This document shows positions 1-12,300 of a stretch of 64,000 nucleotides of DNA, piece by piece (within the stretch, counting starts at the first letter, position 1; each line of letters begins with the position of its first letter). The translations under genes and the position numbers were made by a program. The DNA comes from Bos javanicus (taxonomy: Eukaryota; Chordata; Mammalia; Artiodactyla; Bovidae). The notes under the pieces were generated by a model, which saw only the letters and a list, made by a program, of their open reading frames with translations, made no database searches and was not told where the DNA came from. Location of the stretch: the NCBI RefSeq assembly GCF_032452875.1, contig NC_083879.1, positions 73,025,472-73,089,471 of the forward strand. Direction: 5' to 3'.

Positions 1-1755
1 TTAACATCCCTTATAAAAATAACGTTGTATAATTTTCCACTGTGTCCCCACCCTTGCTGTAACACTAGTTAAACTATATACTAAATCACACATTCAAATT
101 GGCGTGATAATAATCCCAGAACCCCAGGATCTCTCCAGGAACCCCCAACCTTGAATTACTTATCAAGCTCTAGTAGGTTAAGTAAAAAAACATTATGTTG
201 GACAAGTAAGTGAGTTACATAAGCTCAATGAAGATGTGTTTATCAAACCTGTTTATGTGCAGATATTCCTGGTAGCTGTCTAGACATAAAAATTAAATGG
301 ACCCACTGCAAGATAACTTGATCCATTCATTGGCAAGATGCCATCAGTGAAAAAGAGGAATGCAAGGAGAGGTGGGTGAGTGCATGGAGAGGTGGGGGGC
401 AGGAGAGGATGGAGTTAAAGCCCGATAAGAAATGATGACAACAATAGAGATAGACCTCCACTTATCGACAAGTAGAGATGCAAGGGGACGGTCTGTGTCA
501 TATCTCTGTTTCTGGTCGCCAGGTGATGACAAAGGGACAGTTGTCCAAACTTGCATAGTGGGTCCCTCATTGGTAAAATGGGTGCCCATGATTTTCTCAG
601 TGACTGGGCAACATGGCAAGTATTAATTCAAAATCCTTTCCTAGACCTTTAAATAATAAATTAGTCTCTCACCAGGGGGGTGATGAAGGCTGGGTTATAG
701 TCACTTCCATAGTCACTTTCCCAAATCTGCTGCCTTTGCTTATAAGCACTCCCCTCTTAAAGTATCTCTTCTTCCCAACTGTGCTTTCTACATCCATATT
801 AGTTATTTTCCTTTGAAAACTTGAGTGAAATCTTTTGGAGTTTTTGAAGGAGTTTTCTCTTCTGAAATATTCTAATTACAGCCATGTAGGCTTCTGAAGG
901 AAATGTTCCATGAAGGTGAAAAACATAATTTAAGTAAAAGTCTAGTTAGACATGAGCTGTTTTGTGCTTTCTAGGTGGGGATGTTACAACAGTTTCTGGT
1001 TTTGATTTCCCTGGGGAAAATTCTACTGAGAAGAGGTTCGTGTTGAGGAAGAAACAGAAAACAAAATCATAAGATTGACTGTAAACAAAAGAGGTGGAAT
1101 CTGAGTTTCCTGTCCCTGGTTTTGGTTCTTCATCATTCATTTCCAAAGAATTCTCTAACTGCAGACAGTGAAAATGTTGACCACAGACAACAATACTGTT
1201 AATGCAAGTGCAGATTGTCACATGCTTCTCTGTTCATGGTTCTAGGGAGGATTCAGGTGACATGAAGACTGAAATGTTCAGGAATTAGAGGCAACAGCTG
1301 TGCTATTAGCTGCAGAGAAAGCAGGTCACAAGCACCCAGCTAATCCTAAAATCTATAGGAAGAACCCTCTAATATAGACAGTAGTGAGTATAAGGAGAAA
1401 AAGGATTTCTAATTTATCTGTCTCACTCCACTATTTTGGAGCAAATGAGGATGATTAATTTAGTTGCTGTTATGACTTTTATGCTTAATCATAACTTAGA
1501 TGCTGTTATGACATCTTTAAAATACTTAAAATTCATAAAATTTCTTTGGAAAATAAAATTCTGAAATGGTTTAACAAACCAAAACTAGGTAAATCCCTTC
1601 AGAGAGCCAACACATACACAAAGCTATTAACTGGGTCACAGTTGTTTCCCAACAAGCCTTTTCTCTTGTTCACTTACACTAAGCAAAACCATATCCATCT
1701 AATCATTTCAAGATTTTTGAATAAAAGTGACAATTTAAAAAATATATAATCTCTA
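1..1755. other. Unassigned intron or downstream DNA
   Basis: AT-rich sequence with short open frames only. I recognised no exon, no well-preserved repeat and no RNA gene. A C-terminal MRP4 exon was looked for here and not seen. Confidence 0.5.
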
Positions 1756-1967
1756 AAGTGAAAGTGTTAGTTGCTCAGTCATGTCCGACTCTTTGTGACC
1801 CCATGGACTGTAGCCTGCTAGGTTCCTCTGTCCATGGAATTTTCCAGGCAAGAATACTGGAGTGGGTAGCCTTCCCTTCTGCAGGGGATCTTCCTGATCC
1901 AGGGATCAAACCTGGGTCTCCTGCATTGCAGGCAGATTCTTAACAGTCTGAACCTCCAGGGAAGCCC
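1756..1967 (-). repeat. Bov-tA SINE
   Basis: Reads on the minus strand as a tRNA-Glu-derived Bov-tA: the left edge has the GTTGCTCAGTCATGTCCGAC body and the right edge ends with the complement of GGCTTCCCTGG. Nearly full length. Confidence 0.9.
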
Positions 1968-2610
1968 ATATTATGTCAAAGTTTCAGATTAATTATACTC
2001 GATCTCTAAGATGAAATTTTAGGCAGCTATTAAAACTGTGCTATAGAAAATTAATTACTGACATGGGGGATTTTAAGAATATATTGTTGCTATAAAAATT
2101 CTGCTGATGAAATACTCTGTTTTGCATAAGACTAATTACCAAACTATTAATAGTTCTAATTTTATCCAAATAATATTATAGCACTATACAACTGTTACTT
2201 TCTGGTGGTGCATATTTTGTAATCTTCCCTTTATGAGATTTAAAAAAATTTTCTTATTTGTACCTTGCACATTTATTGCCTTTTTGTAACAAAATATATG
2301 TTTTTATGAGTTAGGCTCTTCATTTTAAAAAACAGAATAAAAGAAAATATCCATCTATTTTTGTGCCGAAGTGTTCATCAGTACAACAATATGTATTATT
2401 ACACCTTAACACTTGCAGTGACAGGACTTTATGGTGAAAGCACTGTTGGTTATGCCCTTCATCAGCATCTGTCACTTCCCCAAGCCCCTCCCCCAGGCTA
2501 GCAGCCCTCCCTGTGAAGCATCAGGCTTTGTAGCAGATTGACTCTGACTTGTCTTTATATCCTTAAAGCTTTAAGAACAAACAATCACTTGCTTTCCAGA
2601 AAGGAACTGG
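1968..2610. other. Unassigned intron
   Basis: AT-rich sequence without a recognisable gene or repeat. Confidence 0.5.
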
Positions 2611-2612
2611 TA

Positions 2613-3084
2613 TAGGCATCCCTCTGAGCTATTGCAGCTTCAGTTTCAGAACACCAGAATACACTGAATACTGCAGTAAAGTGAGTCATGTGAATTTTCT
2701 GGTTTTCCAGGGCATATAGAAGTTATGTTTACACTATACTATACCCAAGCATGTGTGCAATAGCATTATGTCTGAAAAAAAAAAGTACAGAACTTAACTT
2801 AAAAATAAGGCATTGCTAAAAATATTAACCATCATCAGAGACTTCAGTAAGTCACAGTAGTAATATCAAAGATTGTTGATGTTACAGATCACCAAAGCAA
2901 CTGCAATGATAGTAAAATGTCTGATATATTGTGAGATTTACCAAAAGGTGACATAGAGACATGGAATAAGCAGATACTGATGGAAAAACAGTGCCTATAG
3001 ACTTGCTCAATGCAGGTTTATGACAAGCTCTCAATTTGTAAAAAATGCAGTATCTGGGAAGCACAATAAAACAAGGTATGTCTA
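2613..3084 (+). mobile_element. Tigger1-type (pogo) non-autonomous DNA transposon remnant
   Basis: The left end TAGGCATCCCTC and the right end complement of the same (AAGGTATGTCTA) form the Tigger terminal inverted repeats, flanked by the TA target duplications at 2611-2612 and 3085-3086. The interior matches Tigger1 ends (AGTTATGTTTACACTATACT; CAATAGCATTATGTCTG). The transposase gene is deleted. Confidence 0.75.
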
Positions 3085-3086
3085 TA

Positions 3087-3981
3087 TTTCTAAAGCAAGC
3101 AATAAAAATAAGATTGCCTCAAAAATTAAAGTTTTGAGAAAGAACATTACTGGTGATGTTTTTGCTGAATTGAAAGCCAACTGGTAATCAGAAGCTCTAG
3201 AAAAATATACAAGCTTTATACCTGGGGTAAATGGAGCACAGAGGACAATCCCCAACTCTGTAACTGGTGGGTGCAGAGGTCCCCTGAGGTCTAATCCTGC
3301 CATTCCTACCAGAGGAGTCAGCAACTACAACCAGCTCAGACTGAGATGTAAACACAGGGCCAAGCTTACATCTCCTGGTGGGACCTCCCCATGACATCAC
3401 TGATGACCTCAACCACAAAACCTTAAACTGAAGGTTTCCCAACACAGGAGTGGGAAGAGCAGCTCCACAGTGAAGGGTAAGATCCTTTCCTGGAAACAAG
3501 GTCATTCATCACAATGATGACAGACTCCAAACAGAACCCTTGCCTTTCCCTTCTCCCTCCATCTTCCCCATTCACCCCGATGCTCAGTCTTTGCACCCAG
3601 AAACCAGCATCAACTTCTCTCTCTGCCCTCAGATCCCATGTTCAATCCATCACACAGTCCACTTGGCTCCACTTCCATATCTACCCCAAGTCCCACCATC
3701 TCACCATTATCCACTGCAGGCACCTTAGACTAAGCCAACAGTCTACAGAGAGCACATTTTAAGAGAGTGAACATTGAATTTGGAGAACTGAAAGACCATC
3801 AGTGTGATTTTAGCTGTAAAGGAAGGAGGCAGAAGAGAGTGAGACAAAACTAGAAAGTTGGGGAGGGACTGGCTGTACATTGCTTCATAAAAGTCCTTTA
3901 AAGATTTGTTCACAGACATTGACCAAGAGACAAAAAATTGAGGTTATAGAAATTTACCAGGAGATATTGATAAGATATTCC
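3087..3981. other. Unassigned intron
   Basis: Open frames up to about 100 codons occur on both strands, but none resembles a known protein and none has splice support. Confidence 0.5.
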
Positions 3982-4524
3982 AAGATGCTTATTCCTTGGG
4001 AAAAAAAGTTATGACAAACCTAGAGAATGTATTAAAAAGGAGACACATTGCTTTGCTGACAAAGGCCCATATAGTCAAAGCTATGATTTTTCCAGAAGTC
4101 ATGTATCGATATGAGATTTGGACCATAAAGAAGGCTGAGTGCCAGCCAATGAATTGATGCTTTTGAATTATGGTGATAGAGAAGACTTTTGAGAGTTCCC
4201 TGGACAGCAAGGAGATCAAACAGTCAATCCCAAAGGAAATCAACCCTGTATATTCACTGGAAGGACTGATGGTGAAGCTGAAGCCCCAATACTTTGGCCA
4301 CCTGATGTGAAGAGCCAAATCACTGGAAAAGACCCTGATGATGGGAAAGATGGAGGGCAGGAAGAGAAGGGGATGACAGAGGATGAGATGGTTGGATGGC
4401 ATCACCGACTCAATGGACATGGGTTTGAGTAGGCTCTGGGAGATAGTGAAGGACAGGGAAGCCTGGCATGCTGCAGTCCATAGGGTCACAAAGACTCAGA
4501 CACAACTGAATGACTGAACAACAA
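3982..4524 (+). repeat. BovB LINE 3' end
   Basis: Carries the 3' end of BovB ORF2 (AAGATGCTTATTCCTTGG through CTTTGGCCACCTGATG) and the tail ACTGAATGACTGAACAACAA. The frame is broken by stops. 5' truncated, as is usual for LINE insertions. Confidence 0.9.
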
Positions 4525-6756
4525 ACTGATAAGTAAAGCATTAAAAAAATGAGCATTTTTTGGTAATAGCAACAAAGCTGACTGGTTCAGAGGATATAGA
4601 TGTTCACATCTGCAGATCAGGTGCTGAGTGATAACAGTTTAGGACTGATCAGGAGACATGTCCTCCATTTCTGTGCCTCTTCAGTTTCCCTAACCAACCA
4701 CACATTCCAAGGTGACAGTATTTCTAAGAATTAGATAATAAAAAGAATCTGTTACCATGAATGTCATTAATGCTATAATACCGAAAAACCAAAAATAAAT
4801 GTTTAGGGTACATTTAGGAACAAAGAATTTAATTGAACAGACCCTTAACTGAGCTGGAGATCAAGCCATGTTTCTGCTACTATGTCTAAAGCCTGGAAAA
4901 GGGCTTGAAATAGGTAAATTTCACAGCATCATTTATTTATAATGGAAGAATGATGCTTTAGGGGACAATCTTTGAAATGCAATGTTGAGAGGTAAGAACA
5001 AAGTGACAGGTAAAATCTAGCAATAAAAGGTTACTTTTCCAATTAGCATCAAGAACACAAAATGAACAATTAAGGATGCCTGACACAAAACATTTCTGGA
5101 AATTAAGAGTCACTGTTGGGTAGTCTTGAATGTCACCCCATGCCTCATGAAAGTCTGCAGGTAGAGCCCACTTCCTACTGTGATGTCTAGTCCGCATGAC
5201 CAGACACACTGCTTGGAGCCTAGACGACAGGATGTCCCACTCCTTTCATCTGCCTCCCCAGAGCTCACTCCTGAGCACATCCAGCTTGGGGTGTGAGACT
5301 ACAGGCACTGCCTCAATGCTGACAGCCTGGTATCTTCTCAGTGTCCCACTGATGATCCCATCTGACAATGCATGTGAAGTAGGATAGGAGGTGATATTCC
5401 AGAAGCTGCCCAAGAAGTCAAAAGAGATGGTACTATTATCCTTACACATAGGGAACTGTGGGTATTACTGACCACTCATTAGTGATTATTACTTGTTTTG
5501 TATGAACCATCAAAATATCTTAAACTATCTTGCATTCCCTGAGATTATTTGCTGCCAAAGTTTATCCTTTGAAGAATGCTTTTCTTGTTTTATAAAGCCA
5601 CATCCTAACATTTATTGAAACTGAGAAAACAACAGAGGGAAAGGACAAGGAAAGAGATAAAATGAAAAAGAGAGAGAAAAGGAATAGATGGAGGAAGGAA
5701 ATGAAGCTAAGGAAGGAAATATTAAATTACTAAGGATAGAAAGAGCCAACCAAACCTGGAAGGAATATACTAGACAGATATCCAGAGACCAAAGCCTGGA
5801 ACTTGCCATGTGTGCAGAACAGAGATATTGTGTAAGAGACTTGCTGGTTGTTTAGTTAGTCTCTCATCCCTGATTTGCCTTTCTTTCCAAACTCTCATCT
5901 GTGATGCAGAAGCTGGGTCTCTGCAAGTCACTGCAAGAGTTCAGACTCTTTTGCCAGGTGGCCTTTGTTAGGTTGCCAGTAGGGGGCACTAGAGGGAGAC
6001 TGAAGGTGGGAAACACCGCTAATGTTCTACTTGATAGCGTCACCTCAGCACTGGGACCTGACTCAGCCCCCAGCTATTAGCACCTGGAGAACCAGTCCCA
6101 TCTTGCCCCCTCACAAATATGACCAGCAACCAGGCAGTGACTTCTTGGAGGTCTGAGTATCAATTCCTTAGGGCCTCTTTTCTGAGTTCTCAGGTCTGGA
6201 GATCTGTCCGAGTATATGGTAGCTGCTTTCTAAAATCATTACCCCAGTGTTTCATTTTTCTAGCCCTCTAATCCATATGTAATACATTTCTTATATGAAA
6301 TCCTTTCAGTTAAAGTACTGTTTTTCTCACTAGGCTTTTTCTTCTCATCTCCTGAGAAATTCTACAACTTTAGCCATCAACCTCCTGGCAGTCTAAATTA
6401 GAGCCAAATTTTTTGATAAGAGAATCCAAAAATGCTGAAATTTCTATGATACAGTGAAAATGATGGTGTTCTGCCCCAATAAAATATGGAGCTATAACTT
6501 AGGTTTGAAATATTTTAATGGTTGGTGATCATAAAAAAATGACAATTCAAATAAACTTTTAATATGAAAATATAAGATCATTGGATATATTATTTAATAG
6601 TGCATTCTAAAAGTATAGTTAAGTACTTGAGTAATTTTCAGGAATGAGAGAAGAAACTAAGAGAAAAATTAATGGACGTCCCTATCAAATTTTACATGGA
6701 AGGATATATTGAAAATTGAACATAAATGGAAACAGCTAAAATGGAGAGGGTCTTAC
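4525..6756. other. Unassigned intron downstream of the H-loop exon
   Basis: No gene found. A purine-rich stretch at about 5622-5725 (GGAAAG, GAGAGA, GGAAGG repeats) is the only compositional oddity. An open frame at 5246-5449 on the minus strand does not resemble the expected MRP4 C-terminus. Confidence 0.5.
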
Positions 6757-6862
6757 CATTATCCGTTCACAGTCAATAACAGTGCTCAACCTGTGTGCAA
6801 TGGTCAGCACAGTGCACTGGGCAAATCTCTCACGAATTCTTTTTTGTATGAACTCATCAGTT
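6757..6862 (-). CDS. ABCC4: ABCC4-like exon, NBD2 H-loop
   Basis: This 106-bp exon reads TDEFIQKRIRERFAQCTVLT followed by IAHRLSTVIDCERIM. It contains the H-loop histidine (IAHRL) that contacts the ATP gamma-phosphate. The first base completes an Arg codon split from the Walker B exon, and the exon ends in phase 0 at the strong donor GTAAGA. The acceptor is TTGTTTCTAG. No disabling change. The family continues with a VLDSGR-type exon and a C-terminal tail; nothing matching was found between here and position 1. Confidence 0.94.
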
Positions 6863-7301
6863 CTAGAAACAAAGAAGTTGATTTAGTTCAGTAAAGACAG
6901 GAAAAGCAGACTTAAGACTTAAAAATATTCTATGATATTTTTACAATGTTTTTAAAAATCAATACTTTAACATATAGTCTTGTTCCTAAAAAACTAAGTA
7001 AAAAAGGCTACTTAGAAATTTAATATTTTTTATAAAATGATGGAAAATTAGTCTTTCCTCAAAATTGCTTGAAACTATCAGGAGCTGGATTTAGGAATTC
7101 AGCTCTCTTATTGTGCCTCAAAACAACATTAACACCATATAACATGTCTTGGTTTTTTCCTTTGTTTTCTGGAATTAATATTATCAACAGATATCCATGA
7201 GGCCAAAAGAGCACTTAGAAACATTTCGAAGATTCATGAAATGTTTTCCATTTACCACATTTACAAGTCAGTTCAAGATTTACTGGGGCTCAGCTCCATA
7301 C

Positions 7302-7474
7302 CTCGGATCCACGTTTGATGTGGCTTTGTCAATAATCAATATCTGATTCTTCCTGAGAAGAGCCCTGGCAAGGCACACCAGTTGTTTCTGACCAACACTC
7401 AAGTTCAACCCAGATTCTGCTAATTCAGTATTCATTTTAGCAGGAAGACCTTCGATGGATTCTTTAAGTTGTAC
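7302..7474 (-). CDS. ABCC4: ABCC4-like exon, NBD2 signature and Walker B, catalytic Glu replaced by Lys
   Basis: This 173-bp exon encodes VQLKESIEGLPAKMNTELAE, then the ABC signature LSVGQKQ, then LVCLARALLRKNQILIID, KATSNVDPR. The acceptor is TATCCATAG and the donor GTATGG; it starts in phase 0 and leaves two bases of a split Arg codon. The Walker B aspartate and the D-loop (SNVD) are kept. The next residue, the catalytic glutamate that polarises the attacking water in ABCC NBD2, is AAA lysine at 7327-7325. In MRPs NBD2 is the catalytically competent site, so this change should block or severely slow ATP hydrolysis. One G-to-A change explains it. Confidence 0.95.
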
Positions 7475-8141
7475 CTATGGATACAGAAAGAATGACATTT
7501 TTCTAAGCAAACTGCTACTGAAGTAGACATGCCTTTTAGACATTAGAGCTTTGACATCCTCAGGACTTCTTATGTGTCTTACATGTACAGCCAGGTGATG
7601 GGGAGAGCTCCTTCCAATGAGTGTTCACTGAGAAAGATGGTGGAGTCAACTCAGGACAGAAAGATCTCAGTGTCCCCCTTTCCCATCACAGGACATCCAC
7701 CAGAAACCTCACCTAGGGGTTAATTATGGAAGTCTCACAAAAAGTGAAGCTATTTCTCCCAATGTGACTTAAACAGAAAAGTTAAAAGGATCTTTATGGT
7801 TGAGTCAAGTTTCCCAATGTACATTTTGCATAGGAGTTGGTATACTAAAGAAAAACTTTCAAAAATTTTACAGAAAAACTGGTTCTCTGAAGATATAAGC
7901 TTATTGGCCCTTTATTATTTTCTAAAGTTTAATATATGCAAGTTCAAGCAATGACAAACTGCCCCTTATACATTAGTAATCCTGGAGCCCATTCTGATGA
8001 TGGTTCTTTCCCAAGTTTAATCCTACAAATAGTGGACCAGTCAAGTGCATTTTCTTCAGTGTCTTAAATGCATTGTTTGTGAATGAAAACACATGAAAAA
8101 GAAAACACAACATCTTATTTCCCCCAGTATATGGATACAGG
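7475..8141. other. Intron between the Walker B exon and BovB
   Basis: Unique-looking intron. No feature recognised. Confidence 0.5.
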
Positions 8142-10126
8142 TTATTGTCGTCCAGTTGCTGAGTCATGCCCAACACTTTGCAACCCCATGGACAGCAGCA
8201 AACCAGTGTTCCTAGTCATTCACTATTGCTTGGAGTTTGCTCAAACTCAGGTCCATTAAGTTGGTGATGCCATCCAACCATCTTGTCCTCTTTCATACCC
8301 TTCTCCACCTGCCTTCCATCTTTCCCAGCATCAAGGTCTTTTTCAATGAGTTGGCTCTTCACATCAGGTGGCCAAAGTATTGGAGCTTCAGCTTCATCAT
8401 CAGTCCATCCAAGGAAAATTCAGGGTTCATTTCCTTTAGGATTGACTGGTTTGATCTCCTTGCTGTCCAAGGGACTCTCAACAATTTTCTCCAGAACCAC
8501 AGTTCAAAAGCATCAGTTCTTCAATACTCAGCCTTCTTTATGGTCCAACCCTCACATTGGTACATGACTACTGGGAAAACCATAGGTTTGACTAGATGGA
8601 CTTTGTCAGTAAAGTGATGTCTCTACTTTTTAATATTCTGTCTAGGTTTCTTGCAACTCCTCTTCCCAGGAGCAAGCATCTTTTAATTTCATGGCTGCAG
8701 TCACCATCTGCAGTGATTTTGGAAATAAAGTCTGTCATTGTTTCCACTGTTTCCCCATCTACTGCAATGTAGTGATGAGACAGGATGGCATGATCTTAGT
8801 TTCTTGAATGTTGAGTTTTAAGCCAGGTTTTTCACACTCTTCTTTCACTTTTATCAAGAGGCTCTTTAGTCCTCTTCACTTTCTATGATTAGGGTGGTAT
8901 CAGATGCATATCTGAGGTTATTGATATTTCTCCCAGAAATCTTGATGCCAGCTTGTGCTTCATCCAGCCTGGCATTTTGCATGATGTACTCTGCATATAA
9001 GTCAAATAAGCAAGGTGACAACATATAGCCTTGACATACTCCTTTCCCAATTTGGAACCAGTCCAAATTGTTGCTTTGGAACAGCTGTTCCATGTCCGGT
9101 TCTAACTGTTGCATCTTGGCCAGCATATAGGTTTCACAGGATGCAGGTAAGGTGGTCTGGTATTCCTATCTCTTAAAGAATTTTCCACAATTTGTTGTGA
9201 TCCACACAGTGAAAGGCTTTAGTGTAGTCAATGAAGTAGATTTTTTTTTTTATGGAATTCTGTTGCTTTTTTGATGACACAATGGATGTTGGCAATTTGA
9301 TCTCTGGTTCCTCTGGCTTTTCTAAATACAGTTTGTACATTTGGAAGTTCTTGCTTCATGTACTATTGAAGCCTAGCGTGAAGGATTTTCAGTATTGCTT
9401 TGCTAGCATGTGAAATGAGTGCAATTGTGTGGTAATTTAAACATTCTTTAGTACTGCCCTTCTTTAGGATGGAAATGAAGACTGACATTTTTCCAGTCCT
9501 GTGGACACTGCTGAGTCTTCCAAATTTGCTGGCATATTGAGTGCAACACTTTCACGGCATCATCTTTTAGGATTTGAAATAGATCAGCTAGAATTCTGTC
9601 ACCACTAGCTTTCTTCATTATGATGCTTTCTAAAGCCCACTTGACTTTGTGTTCCAGGATGTCTGTCTTTAAGTGAGTGATCACATCATTGTAGCTATTT
9701 GGGTCATTAAGACCTTTTTTAGAAATAGTTCTTCCCTGTATTCTTGCCACCACTTCTTAATCTCTTCTGCTTCTGTTAGGTCCATACTGTTTCTGTCCTT
9801 TATTGTGCCCATCCTTGCAGGAAATGTTCTCTTGGTATTGCTAATTTTATTGAAGGAATCTCTGGTCTTTCCTTTTCTATTGTTTTCCTCTATTTCTTTG
9901 CATTGATCACTTAGAAAGGCTGTCTTATCTCTCTGTGCTATTCTTTGGAACTCAATATTGAGATGGGTATATCTTTCCTTTTCTCCTTTGCCTTTAGCTT
10001 CTCTTCTTTTCTCAGCTATTTGTAAGACCTTCTCAGACAACCATTTTGCCTTGTTGCATTTCTTTTTCTTGGGGATGGTTTTGTTCACCACCTCCTGTAG
10101 AGTGTTACAAACCTCTGTCCATAGAT
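8142..10126 (-). repeat. BovB LINE, left part (RT and 3' end)
   Basis: Minus-strand BovB from its 3' tail (TCCAGTTGCTGAGTCATGCC) up through the reverse transcriptase. The RT active-site box reads YASD instead of YADD (inside 8866-9126), and the frame is broken many times, so it is a dead copy. It is separated from its other part by an 83-bp foreign patch. Confidence 0.92.
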
Positions 10127-10209
10127 CTTATATACCTAAACTCTAAGTAAGACTATAATATAATAATTATAAAGGTGTGTACCTCTTAAGATTGTTAAGA
10201 ATATTAAAT
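10127..10209 (+). repeat. Duplicated 83-bp MIR-derived patch inside BovB
   Basis: Matches 10943-11025 over 83 bp with two differences. It replaces about 28 bp of BovB, judging by the intact BovB copy at 13955-13990. The second copy lies inside a MIR element just outside the BovB. Confidence 0.85.
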
Positions 10210-10812
10210 CCCTTGAATCTACTTGTCACTTCCACTGTATAATTTGTAAGGGATTTGTTTTAGGTCATGTCAGAATTGCCTTGTGGTTTACCCTACTTTC
10301 TTCAATTTATGCCTGAGTTTTGTAACAAGGAGTTCATGATCTGAGCCATAGTCAGCTGCCATCTTGTTTTTGCTGACTGTATAGAGCTTTTCCATCTTTG
10401 GCTGCAATGAATATAATCAATCTGATTTCAGTATTGACCATCTGGTGATGTCCATGTGTAGAGTTGTCTCTTGTGTTTTTGGAAGAGGGTATTTGCTATG
10501 ACCAGAACGTTCTCTTGACAAAACTCTGTTAGCCTTTGTCCTGCTTCATTTTGTACTCCAAGGCCAAACTTGCCTGTTACTCCAGGTATCTCTTGACTTC
10601 CTACTTTCACATTTCAGTTCCCTATGATTAAGAAGACATCTTTTTTGGTTTTAGTTCTAGAAAGTCTTCTAGCTCTTCATCGAACTGTTCAACTTCAGCT
10701 TTTTTAGCATTAGTGGTTGGGGCATAGACTTGGATTACTGCGATACTGAATGGTTTCCCTTGGAAATGAACTGAGATCACGCTGTAATTTTTGCGATTGC
10801 ACCAAAATACCA
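10210..10812 (-). repeat. BovB LINE, right part (endonuclease region)
   Basis: Continues the BovB at 8142-10126: minus-strand residues GQRLTEFCQENVLVIANTLF and the upstream endonuclease segment. Degenerate. Confidence 0.9.
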
Positions 10813-10865
10813 CATTTTAGACTTTTGTTGAATATTATTTTTCCAGCCAAACAAAAATAAATTGT

Positions 10866-11065
10866 ACACTTGAAGCCAGGCAGCCTGGGCATAAGTCTTG
10901 CCTGGCTGTGCCAACTGGGCAAGTTTCCTGAACCTACTCTAACTTATATTCCTAAACTCTAAGTAATACTATAATATAATAATTATAAAGGTGTGTACCT
11001 CTTAAGATTGTTAAGAATATTAAATGTGTCAGTGCATGTAGAATTTGTAACAGATCAATATATAT
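10866..11065 (+). repeat. MIR SINE
   Basis: Matches the MIR layout: CAGCCTGGGCATAAGTCTTG, then a GGGCAAGTTTCCTGAACCT stretch and a TTGTTAAGAATATTAAAT tail segment. It contains the source-like copy of the 83-bp patch. Confidence 0.65.
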
Positions 11066-11320
11066 TGCCCATTATTAATAATGCTATCAGCTCACCCTTC
11101 CTCAAGTTCTGCTTCACTTTTCTCTTTTGCATGTATCAGCACTGAGATTTTGTTACATATGTACATTTTGTTACATATGATTGGCTTGATTTTCAACTTC
11201 TCCAGGAGAATTTCAGCTCCAGAAGGACAGACATTTTATCTCTTGATGATTGTGACAGCCTCAGAATCTGCAGCATTGCCTAACAAGCTCTTAGTAGATA
11301 TTTGTTGGCTGGATGAAGGT

Positions 11321-11429
11321 GGGCTTCCCTGGTGGCTCAGTGGTAAAGAATCCGCCAAACAGGAGACTTGGGCTCGATTCTGGGTGAGATCCCCTGGCTA
11401 AGGAAATCGCAATCCACTCCAGTATTCTA
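11321..11429 (+). repeat. Bov-tA SINE, truncated
   Basis: GGGCTTCCCTGGTGGCTCAG start, shortened body, ends CACTCCAGTATTCT. Confidence 0.88.
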
Positions 11430-12102
11430 ACACTGTTTCCTTAGTAAGTGTAATTGTAAAAAGGATATATTCTTATAACAATTAACTGACTCCAAGATAT
11501 CATATCACACTTTAAACAAAGGAAAGCACTGAAAAAGTTATAATTTAAGGAAAATAGAACAAATAATAACTATTCAAACTATACATCTCTGTATAGAATA
11601 CTTCAGATTATTTTTGAACTTGGGAAAATAATAGAATATAGCAAAACTGAAAAAAATAAACTGGACTCATAAGGCACCCTGTCTCCATCATTGCTATGTG
11701 CACTCTGTGTGGTAGGTGCTGATGACCCTCACATGAGGTGAACACAGATGTCAGGTGCTTTCCAAATTTTGTGGAACTTTATTACTTTTCAAAGAGAAAA
11801 TCTGGTGTGGGCCAGAAGGAGACACTGAAATGCAATCAACAGATGGGGAAGAGCTTTTACCAGAGCAGGGCCAGCAGTAAAGGAAGTTCACCTAACACAA
11901 GGCCCCGGGAAATGGACATGTGACCTGTCTCCACAGCAAGGACTGAACCACGTGGTTCCTGATGCACAGGCTGCTGATGCCCAGGTTTCTGTATCTTTGT
12001 TTCCTGTGTGATGAGACACACTTGTGTCCTAACAGAGACACTATCAATGTCAGACATTTAACCACACGATTTCTTCCCAGTTTTGTTCCAAACACGACAT
12101 TT
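11430..12102. other. Unassigned intron
   Basis: No gene or clear repeat recognised. Confidence 0.5.
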
Positions 12103-12300
12103 TTGTTATTGTTTAGTTGCTAAGTTGTGAAACTTATGGACTGTAGCCCACCAGGTTCCTCTATCCATGGGATTTCCCAGGCAATAATATTGGAGCGGGT
12201 TACTATTTCCTCTTCTAGGTAATTCTCCCAACTCAGGGATCAATCCCACTTCTCCTCCATTGCACGCAGACTCTTCATCACTCAGCAACTGTGGAAGCCC
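12103..12300 (-). repeat. Bov-tA SINE, diverged
   Basis: Minus-strand Bov-tA (TTTAGTTGCTAAGTTGTG at the left, GGAAGCCC at the right) with more substitutions than the other copies. Confidence 0.85.

Noticed and set aside
5246..5449. Minus-strand frame as the missing C-terminal ABCC4 exon
   Set aside because: Its residues do not match the VLDSGR/EYD region and no phase-compatible exon could be drawn.
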